From RGIG426 sp045640165 (lineage in GTDB: Bacteria; Bacillota; Clostridia; Oscillospirales; Acutalibacteraceae), in contig JAZUEK010000023.1 of the NCBI GenBank assembly GCA_045640165.1, positions 1 through 7,942 on the forward strand: a stretch of DNA of 7,942 nucleotides, read 5' to 3'. Under the pieces are notes generated by a model. It was not told where the DNA came from and made no database searches. It was given only the letters and a program-made list of their open reading frames with translations. The position numbers and the translations under genes were made by a program. The first letter of the stretch is position 1; each line of letters starts with the position of its first letter. This document shows, piece after piece, positions 1 through 6,400 of the stretch.

Positions 1-110
1 CTCGACTATACTGGCGTATAGCGAGGCGGTTTGACAATGTTCTGCGCCAAAATCTCGTGTTTTTAAGGAATACATTCCTTACGAACTCCCGGCCAAGACG
101 GTCTTTTTTA
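1..110. repeat. Intergenic end region with two hairpin-forming inverted repeats
   Basis: No open frame of its own is supported here. Two inverted repeats stand out. At 1-25, CTCG and CTATAC pair with GTATAG and CGAG around a TGGC loop with one bulged A. At 64-81, TAAGGAA and TTCCTTA flank TACA. Neither is followed by a T-run on the minus strand, so neither is a convincing terminator for the DUF6273 gene. They could be part of a dispersed intergenic element continuing past the left edge. Confidence 0.4.
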
Positions 111-962
111 TTAGTCGTATATTTTTTTGAGGTCAATCCACATCGCCGGACGAACCGCACCGTAGGTGTTGCAAACAGGGAGGTTGCTGAAATCACTGGT
201 CGCGTTATATTGCCTGACAATAACGGCTTCGTTTTGGCGAAAACTGGGTGTCCGCAGCCACCACCAACTGTCGTTGTGGCAGGCCTCGTCATCCGTGGCA
301 CGATGCACTTTTTCGCTCTTTTCGCAACGTCTTTCATAACTATCGGGAAAATACGTTTCCGCTTCTCTCAAACTTAACAAAAACACCTTATCGTTCGTAT
401 CATTGCCGGGGTTCGTTTTATAATTCGGATTTGCATCGGCGGGCACCGTCACGGTAGGAATGAGATTTTGGTGTTGCGCACCGAACGCGGTATTTAAGAA
501 ACTGTCGTTCAGCCACTTACGAAGCGCGCAGGTTTCCCACGTCACGTCTTTCCACGGCGAATGGTACGCTTTCGATTCGAGGGCATACAAACTGACAACA
601 AGCGCCTTGCCGTCCTTCACGTCCAGCACCTGCCACTCGATTTCCTCTTTTCCGTTTTTCACGTTGCCGTCCTGCTCATACTGTCCGAACTTGATAATAT
701 CGTCTTTTTTCACATCGGCAATATTCTCCATTTGCGCCATGTAAAGGGATTCCATTTCGTAGGCTTTGCTTTCTTTATAGTCAATCCCCTTGAACGCCGT
801 ATACGCCGCCTGATACTCCCCATCATCATACAATTTCATAGCCGCATTGTATTTGAGCGCCGGAATAATAACGAAAATTAACAGCAGCACGATTGCGGCG
901 ACCGCCACGACCGCCGCCGCGACAATAGCAAGAACTTTCTTCCGGTTTTTCGTTGTACTCAT
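111..962 (-). CDS. Membrane-anchored DUF6273 protein
   Basis: 283 residues. A short basic N-terminus (MSTTKNRKK) leads into one transmembrane helix at about 10-36, so the rest is probably outside the cell; there is no lipobox. Residues 39-75 (YNAAMKLYDDGEYQAAYTAF, then IDYKESKAYEMESLY) form a single TPR-like helical pair, common between the helix and DUF6273 in clostridial proteins. The DUF6273 domain covers about 86-276, with IIKFGQYEQDG, IEWQVLD, TWETCALRKWLNDSFLNTAF, WWWLRTPS and the closing YGAVRPAMWIDL. The WWLRTP and VRPAMW elements recall the C-type-lectin-like fold of formylglycine-generating-enzyme relatives, but that link is inference. Function is unknown; a surface binding role is plausible. 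It appears full length and intact, with a promoter of its own. It is separate from the dockerin genes in domain content. Confidence 0.93.
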   Translation of the reverse strand: MSTTKNRKKVLAIVAAAVVAVAAIVLLLIFVIIPALKYNAAMKLYDDGEYQAAYTAFKGIDYKESKAYEMESLYMAQMENIADVKKDDIIKFGQYEQDGNVKNGKEEIEWQVLDVKDGKALVVSLYALESKAYHSPWKDVTWETCALRKWLNDSFLNTAFGAQHQNLIPTVTVPADANPNYKTNPGNDTNDKVFLLSLREAETYFPDSYERRCEKSEKVHRATDDEACHNDSWWWLRTPSFRQNEAVIVRQYNATSDFSNLPVCNTYGAVRPAMWIDLKKIYD

Positions 963-970
963 AAAGCCAT

Positions 971-978
971 CCCCTCTT
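971..978 (-). promoter_or_regulatory. Ribosome binding site of the DUF6273 gene
   Basis: AAGAGGGG on the minus strand ends eight bases before the ATG at 962. The nearer ATG inside GGGGATGG is out of frame and too close to the site, so the ATG at 962 is the start. Confidence 0.75.
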
Positions 979-999
979 GTTCATAAAATAACACGCATA

Positions 1000-1028
1000 A
1001 GGATACCATACATTTTGCCGAATGTAAA
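1000..1028 (-). promoter_or_regulatory. Probable promoter of the DUF6273 gene
   Basis: On the minus strand TTTACA (1023-1028, five of six) is 17 bases from TATCCT (1000-1005, four of six), with TGG directly before it forming an extended -10 (TGn). Transcription would start near 993, about 30 bases before the start codon. It is weaker than the promoter at 3356-3384. Confidence 0.65.
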
Positions 1029-1060
1029 GAGGAATTTTGCACTTTTGGGCGCAATATTTG

Positions 1061-1987
1061 TTATTCCGCTTTCTTTTTTTCCGGAAGTTGCGCCAGCACG
1101 ATCGCGGCGAACATCAAGACACAACCGCACACCTGAACCCACGTCGGGATTTGTCCGAGCAGGAGTGCCGCGGCAAGCACCGCGAACACCGATTCGAGGC
1201 TCATCAGCATAGAAGCAAGCGTCGGCGGTGTATACTTTTGGCCGAGGATTTGCAAGGTGTACGCAAGTCCGCTCGACATCGCGCCGGCGTAAAGAATCTC
1301 TACCCACGCGCCGCACACCGCCGAAAGCGACGGCTGTTCGAACGCGAACATTCCGAGTCCGGACAGCACACCCACCACCGCAAACTGGAAGCAGGACAGT
1401 TCTACCCCATCCACCTCGTCGATAAAGCGGTCCACGATGAGGATTTGAATTGCGAAGAAAATCGCACTTCCGAACACAAGAATATCGCCGAAATCCGGGC
1501 GCGTTTTGCCGGTCATACAAAGAAGATACAAGCCGACAAGCGCGAGTCCCACGCCAATCCACACCTTGCCGCCGACTTTTTTCCGAAGAAACAGTCCAAA
1601 GAGCGGCACAAGTAGGATATACAAAGCCGTCACAAACCCGGCTTTACCCACCACCGCACCATCGGTCGCGGTGCCGGCGATGGATGCCGCCAAATCGTTA
1701 TAATAGATACCGAACTGCTGTAAGCAGCACGCGATACAGAGTGTTACACCGCAAGCGAGCCCGACTTTTATAAACGTCTTTTTATCGCTTTTGGTTGCCG
1801 TCCCCCGTTTGCGCCGCACAAGAATCCACGGCAGCAGCACAAGCGCACCTAAAAACGAGCGCGCCGACTGAAACGTGAACGATTCCACGTACTGCATCGC
1901 GCTACTTTGGGCAACAAACGCCGAGCCCCAAATCAGCGCGCACAGCGTCAGCATCGCAATTCCTTTTGCCTGTTGTTTTTTCGTCAT
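1061..1987 (-). CDS. EamA/DMT-family membrane transporter
   Basis: 308 residues, the usual length for the drug/metabolite transporter superfamily with two five-helix EamA repeats. Hydrophobic segments fall near residues 9-29, 41-58, 74-94, 115-135, 140-158, 166-186, 198-216, 226-246, 257-277 and 282-300, with basic loops such as RRKRG after helix 2. Family motifs are visible: LIWGSAFVAQ in helix 1, GKAGFVTALYILLVPLFG in helix 4 and SLESVFAVLAAALLLGQ in helix 9, where the commonly seen LLGE is LLGQ. About 13 residues (around DLAASIAGTATDG, 98-110) look inserted between the Y of helix 3 and the AGKAGF motif compared with typical relatives, judged from memory. It would move a small metabolite across the inner membrane; the substrate cannot be read from sequence. 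There is no promoter of its own immediately upstream, so expression may depend on readthrough of the 2001-2031 terminator. No convincing terminator follows. Confidence 0.93.
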   Translation of the reverse strand: MTKKQQAKGIAMLTLCALIWGSAFVAQSSAMQYVESFTFQSARSFLGALVLLPWILVRRKRGTATKSDKKTFIKVGLACGVTLCIACCLQQFGIYYNDLAASIAGTATDGAVVGKAGFVTALYILLVPLFGLFLRKKVGGKVWIGVGLALVGLYLLCMTGKTRPDFGDILVFGSAIFFAIQILIVDRFIDEVDGVELSCFQFAVVGVLSGLGMFAFEQPSLSAVCGAWVEILYAGAMSSGLAYTLQILGQKYTPPTLASMLMSLESVFAVLAAALLLGQIPTWVQVCGCVLMFAAIVLAQLPEKKKAE

Positions 1988-1991
1988 ACGT

Positions 1992-1996
1992 CCTCC
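1992..1996 (-). promoter_or_regulatory. Ribosome binding site of the EamA-family gene
   Basis: GCGGAGG on the minus strand ends four bases before the ATG at 1987, a short spacing. It follows the terminator hairpin after TTGC, so no promoter can fit between the terminator and this gene. Confidence 0.8.
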
Positions 1997-2000
1997 GCAA

Positions 2001-2031
2001 AAATACCGCCTTGAATATCAAGGCGGTATTT
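2001..2031 (-). terminator. Rho-independent terminator between the dockerin/TIM-barrel gene and the eamA-like gene
   Basis: Perfect 12-bp arms AAATACCGCCTT and AAGGCGGTATTT enclose GATATTC on the minus strand, extendable by two further pairs to a 3-base loop. The 3' arm ends in a run of five T before GCGG. It lies 11 bases after the TAA at 2043. Its base is only four bases from the GGAGG of the next gene. Confidence 0.88.
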
Positions 2032-2042
2032 CTTGAATTTAC

Positions 2043-3311
2043 TTAGTTCAGATAGTCGCCCCAGTGGAGACGGAGCGCTCTCATCGTGCTTTCCGAGTGG
2101 ATAGCAAAGCCAACCGGGAATTTGCTCTCCAAATCACGGGTGTTGATTTTGTTGTTGAGCTTATACAGTTCCGACCACGCGGTGTAAATGCCCTCGTCGT
2201 GGAAGTCCACGTGATCACCCTCACCGGAGTTGCCGAGTTCGATGCCGAACACCACTTTGGTGCCATACACCTCGGCGGCAGGAATGACGTTGCTACCGCA
2301 ACCGTAGATATCCGCAAACTTGTCACGATAGGACATCATGCACATACAATCGCAGTTGGCGGCGATGATGTTGTAAATACCGGTCACGCCGTTCCATTCC
2401 AAATCACGGCCGGCCGCTTCCCAACCGCAAGCGATATCCAGTTCCACCGGAACGCCTTGCGCACGCGCATCGGCAACCTGCGGAATAAATTTCGTAACGT
2501 AAGATTTCAACTGCGACTCAGAGTTGCGCGGCTCCACGTCGCAATGGAGCGCATACAGCGCGTCATCCGGATACTCGCTCTTATAGGTCAAGAAGCCGCT
2601 TACACAACGGTTGAACGGGCCGCCACCGGTAATCGAGCCTTGGTCATCATACAACGCCGCAACGCGCATACCGTATTCCTCGGCGATTTGGATGAAAGCG
2701 TGCAACTGCGAGCGCGTTCCGGAACCACCGTACAGCCAGGAATAGCATTCGTAGTAAATCTCGGTCACTTGGTTTTTCTTAAACAGTTCCATATAGGAAC
2801 GGATAGAGTTGGTGTTGTACTGCGGCACCCACCACCACACACCGAGCGTCTTGTTTGTCCCCTCGATGAAGTTGATGGCCGGATCGTTGTAATCAATGCC
2901 GGATTTCGGGTCCCAGTCCTCACGCGCGTTTTCCGGCGCAGGAACGGTCGCTTTGGTCGTTCGAATCGTTGTCGGAGCGGTGGTCGTTGTGGTAGGAATC
3001 GTGTAGGAATAGGTCGGAAGCGTCTGCAAATTCGCCACGTACAACCGCACCGCCAGCACGTCTTTCATATTGATGTCCGCATCGCGGTTTGCATCAGCGG
3101 CATCGTAATCCGCCGGTTCGCACATTCCTGCGATAAATTTACGCAAGACGAGCACGTCTTTCATATTGACAACACCGTCGCCGTTGGCATCACCGCACAA
3201 GACGGTAATCACCTTTTCGTTTTCAGCAGAAACGGAAACCAGCGGCAAGGTTACCAAAACCATCACAACCGCCATTCCTAATGCCAACAAGCGCATTTTT
3301 TTCGATTTCAT
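2043..3311 (-). CDS. Secreted dockerin protein with putative GH18-like TIM-barrel glycosidase domain
   Basis: 422 residues. Residues 1-29 form a signal peptide (MKSKKMR basic start, hydrophobic core, likely cut after VSVSA). A type I dockerin follows at 40-93, with intact calcium-ligand spacing in both repeats (D41-N43-D45-N49-D52 and D73-N75-D77-N81-D84). A Thr-rich linker spans about 101-125. The remaining ~290 residues show eight evenly spaced hydrophobic strands: LGVWWWV 156-162, TEIYYECY 183-190, RVAALYDD 216-223, ALYALHCDVE 251-260, PVELDIACGW 288-297, DCMCMMSY 321-328, KVVFGIELG 352-360 and VGFAIHSES 400-408. That is the count of a (beta/alpha)8 barrel. Asp258 and Glu260 on strand 4 match the DxE end of the GH18 active-site signature, and MSY on strand 6 resembles the GH18 M-x-Y. 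The full DxxDxDxE is absent, so family assignment is tentative. Likely role: hydrolysis of a glycan while docked to a cohesin-bearing scaffold outside the cell. It is monocistronic by its promoter and terminator. Substrate unknown. Confidence 0.9.
   Translation of the reverse strand: MKSKKMRLLALGMAVVMVLVTLPLVSVSAENEKVITVLCGDANGDGVVNMKDVLVLRKFIAGMCEPADYDAADANRDADINMKDVLAVRLYVANLQTLPTYSYTIPTTTTTAPTTIRTTKATVPAPENAREDWDPKSGIDYNDPAINFIEGTNKTLGVWWWVPQYNTNSIRSYMELFKKNQVTEIYYECYSWLYGGSGTRSQLHAFIQIAEEYGMRVAALYDDQGSITGGGPFNRCVSGFLTYKSEYPDDALYALHCDVEPRNSESQLKSYVTKFIPQVADARAQGVPVELDIACGWEAAGRDLEWNGVTGIYNIIAANCDCMCMMSYRDKFADIYGCGSNVIPAAEVYGTKVVFGIELGNSGEGDHVDFHDEGIYTAWSELYKLNNKINTRDLESKFPVGFAIHSESTMRALRLHWGDYLN
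3033..3192 (-). other. N-terminal type I dockerin domain
   Basis: Residues 40-93 contain GDANGDGVVNMKDVLVLRKF and DANRDADINMKDVLAVRLY. The second repeat lacks the usual DG glycine (D77-A78-D79) but keeps the ligand positions. Placement between signal peptide and catalytic-like domain is less common than C-terminal placement. The 19-base plus-strand string covering NMKDVL (3055-3073, 3151-3169) is identical to that at 3492-3510 in the giant gene and one base different at 3588-3606. Confidence 0.93.
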
Positions 3312-3316
3312 AGCCG

Positions 3317-3324
3317 TTCTCCTT
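3317..3324 (-). promoter_or_regulatory. Ribosome binding site of the dockerin/TIM-barrel gene
   Basis: AAGGAGAA on the minus strand lies five bases before the ATG at 3311. It fixes this ATG as the start, in agreement with the signal peptide beginning immediately there. Confidence 0.85.
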
Positions 3325-3355
3325 GTATCTTTATTAAAAATATCCGAACATAATT

Positions 3356-3384
3356 AGTATACACGAATCGCTCGGATTTGTCAA
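3356..3384 (-). promoter_or_regulatory. Sigma-A promoter of the dockerin/TIM-barrel gene
   Basis: On the minus strand a perfect -35 TTGACA (3379-3384) is separated by exactly 17 bases from a -10 TATACT (3356-3361), one mismatch from consensus. Transcription should start near 3349, giving a leader of about 38 bases. The -35 box begins only six bases past the stem of the preceding terminator. No obvious operator palindrome overlaps it, so strong housekeeping expression is plausible. Confidence 0.88.
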
Positions 3385-3390
3385 TGAAAG

Positions 3391-3424
3391 AAAACGGGCA
3401 AAGTCGTTCGACTTTGCCCGTTTT
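3391..3424 (-). terminator. Rho-independent terminator of the giant dockerin gene
   Basis: A perfect 15-bp inverted repeat with a 4-base loop. On the minus strand the arms are AAAACGGGCAAAGTC and GACTTTGCCCGTTTT, and a pyrimidine-rich tail TTTTCTTTC follows. It starts 12 bases after the TAA stop at 3437. The symmetric A/T flanks would also let it work on the other strand, but no plus-strand gene approaches it. Confidence 0.92.
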
Positions 3425-3436
3425 GTATAAAAAGTT

Positions 3437-6400
3437 TTACGAGACCGGTTGCAAGGTTTCGATAAGGCCTGCCAAATACTTGCGAAGCATCAGCACGTCT
3501 TTCATATTGACCTCGCCGTCGCCGTTGCAGTCGGAATTCGCAGCGTTGTAAGACACTTCCATGCCTGCCAGCATTTTGCGCAGCGTCAGCACGTCTTTCA
3601 TGTTGACCGCACCGTCGTCGTTCGCGTCGCCGATAAGGCCGACAACGATAGGCGGCGCATCTTTGAGCGCGGTAAACAGCACCTTTTTGCAGTTGGTCGT
3701 GTCTTCGGCGGCGATGTCTTCCATCGTGTCCTCCGCGTTCAGGTTGCCGGTCACCTTGTAGGCACTTTCGGTATACGCCGGAGCACACGCGAACGCCGCG
3801 GTTTTCGCCTCAACGGAAATCGTGTTACCCTCGGCCGTGCCGCCGATGATGACCTTCTCCGCGGCAATGCCGTAAGATGCAGTCGCGGCATCGCCGACCT
3901 TCACGCTCACGTTGCCGGCGGTGCTGAATTCCACCGAATAATATCCACTCACACCGTAAACCACGCCGTTCGGGGCACCCGCCACCGTCACGTCTAACGT
4001 CGCCGCATCGGTAACCACCACGTCGTCGGCGCAAATACCGTATCCATAGTAGTCATTGCCGTTCGTCAGTCCAACGTCTATCATCACGTCCGCTTCGTTT
4101 CCGATGCGCAACGAAGTGGCGTACATACCTTCGGCATAACCGCTTGCGGAATCGCCCGTTTTGAAGGTGTATTTCGCATCGCCCGCGATCTGGATGTCCT
4201 CGGCACACAAAGCGCTCGAATGGTCGTCGCCGTCGCCGGCTTCGATATCCACCGTGCCGCTGCACATAAAGGTCGCCTTATTGTCTGCGTGCAACGCGTA
4301 ACAGCCGCTGGATTTGGACTCGCCGGTCTTAACGGTCAGCGCTTTGTTGCTCACAATGCTCAAATTCTTGCAGTCGATGCCGCACAGAGATCCCTCACCG
4401 TCACCCACGTCCAGCGTAAAGTCACCGTCATTGAGGATGATGCAGTCTTCGTTCGCATCGATACCGTAGTTATAGCCGTAAGACTTGCCGGAGGTCAGCG
4501 TCATCGTGCCGGTGTTTTCGATAAACACCTTGCCCCAGTAGGCATACATCAAATTAGTGTCGTCGTGCGCCTCGCCCACCGTCATCGTAAAGTCGCCGGT
4601 GTTCTTAATCGAAATGTCATCTTCGGCATAGAAGACTTCGGCATAATTCGTGTCGCCGACGGAAATCGCCGTGTTCTTCGCGGAATAGGTCAGCGACCCG
4701 AAGTCCGCATACAGTACGCGCGTGTCGGCGGTCTCGGCATCCGCGTAGGTCACGGTGAAGTCGCCGCCGATTTGGAAATCGATGTTGTAATACGCCCAAA
4801 TGCCGTTCAGGTCAAATTCGTCCGCGATGTTGTCGGCTTTCAGCGTCAAATTGCCGTCGCCGGTCACCGTCACGCCCCAATTACACTCGATAGCAGCACC
4901 CCAACTATTGTCCGCATAATCAGGAAAGGTCATATCGATGACGTTGTCGCCGACAAGCACCACGTTGAGCGGTTTTCCGGAGAAAATCGAAACCAAGTCG
5001 CCTCCCACGATGTCCCACGTGTCGATGGTGGCGTTGTTGAGGGTCAGCGTATAGGTTTTGGGGTCGTACGAAGCCGTGCCGTCACCGAAGATGTCGTCTT
5101 TGTTGGTCTCGTCCACCCACGTTTCGCCGACCATCAAGTCATAATCGGTGTTTTCAAGAGCGGTGTAAGTTTCGTCAACATCGTTACCGGTCAGGTCAAA
5201 ATCGTAGTAATCAAAGGAATCGCATAATTTCGATTTTCCAGTACCCTTGAAACGGACCGTCGCGCCCGGTGTGTTCGGCAGCATTTGCGTTTCGCCGTTC
5301 ACCATCGCACCGAAGGTGTTGCCTTCAAAGGAATATGCGCCCTCGGCGAAGATTTTTACATCGTTCTCGCAGAAAATCGCCGTATCGCCGCCGGAAACCG
5401 TCAAGTCGCCGTCGCCGGAAACCGTCAAGTTGCCGTTCACATGGATGGAGTCGACAAAGCCCGTTTCCTTCGCTTCGGAGGTGATTTTGCTGTCGCCTTT
5501 GACAACGAGATTCAGGTCGCCGTCCGCATAAATCGAAGCGTAGTTGTGTTCGAGCGTGTGCCACTCATAGCCGGTCGTAATGTCGGCGTTGTCGAGCGTC
5601 AGCGTGTTGGTCGAGGAATCGTACGAAGCCGTGCCGTCACCGAAGATATCGGCGGCGTTGTCGGCGGTCACAATCGTGTCGCCCACAATGAGGTTATACG
5701 GCAACTGCGGCACACCGTCGATGTTCGGGAACACCACATAGATGCCAATGTAGGTGCTGCCATCCCAGTCTACGTCCACCAAATCCGGCTCTTTGCCGTT
5801 GATGGTCAGCGTCGCGGTATCCAGCACCGTCTTCTCGTTATATTTATCCGGATTTAAGCCGATAAAATAGCGGAAAGCATAGCTGCGGCCTGTCTCGAAT
5901 TTTTCTTCATCAGAGCAGTAGTCCCAATCTTCAATCGGCGCGAACGGGTCGTCGCTGACCGCGCAATAGGAATAATCGTAGTTGGAAACGTCCGCCTCAT
6001 CCGCATCATACGTCATCGTAAAGTCGTATCCGACGTCACCGATTTTGTCGCCGCCGTAAGGAACACGGTTCATTTCCACCGACACGGTCAACGGTTTGGA
6101 GGCCGGCGGGTCGGAAAGCGTCACGTCCATCCAGAAAATCACTTGGGTGTTGTTGCCGCCCCACTCGAAGTCCACGGGGTCACCCGACATAGTCTCTACT
6201 TTAAGGTCATCCGCAAAGGTGAACAGCTCAGGAAGCGTTACCGCCATCTGCACTTTGTAGGAATAGCCCTTTTCGAAGGAGTTGACGTCCTCTTCGTAGA
6301 GGTCATCCCACTCGTCAAACGGTTTCGACGGGTCGGCGGTGCGGCGAACGCCGTAAATATCCGTCCAAACAATATCGTCGGAAATCTCCCTTGTGCCGCT

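Noticed and set aside
94..110. AAGACGGTCTTTTTT as a terminator
   Set aside because: The stem is only four to five pairs and the T-run is on the plus strand, opposite to the genes here.
57..377. Possible small plus-strand gene at the left edge
   Set aside because: It lies mostly opposite the conserved end of the DUF6273 domain and lacks a ribosome binding site.
111..962. DUF6273 protein as the target of a diversity-generating retroelement
   Set aside because: No reverse transcriptase, template repeat or adenine-biased variable repeat is visible.
1037..1054. Hairpin after the EamA stop codon as a terminator
   Set aside because: Only six pairs including one G-T, and AATTCC rather than a T-run follows on the minus strand.
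981..1562. Minus-strand frame overlapping the EamA gene
   Set aside because: Out-of-frame Arg-rich translation of a clear membrane transporter.
2064..3281. Long plus-strand open frame of 405 codons opposite the dockerin/TIM-barrel gene
   Set aside because: It mirrors a gene with signal peptide, dockerin, promoter and ribosome binding site; the plus-strand product has no recognisable domain and no ribosome binding site.
3055..3606. Recurring 19-base string as a CRISPR or regulatory repeat
   Set aside because: It codes for the conserved NMKDVL dockerin core in frame, and the spacing follows the dockerin repeats.
4220..5227. Plus-strand open frame of 335 codons opposite the giant gene
   Set aside because: A shadow of the Asp/Gly/Val-rich minus-strand codons; its His/Val/Arg-rich product shows no domain.
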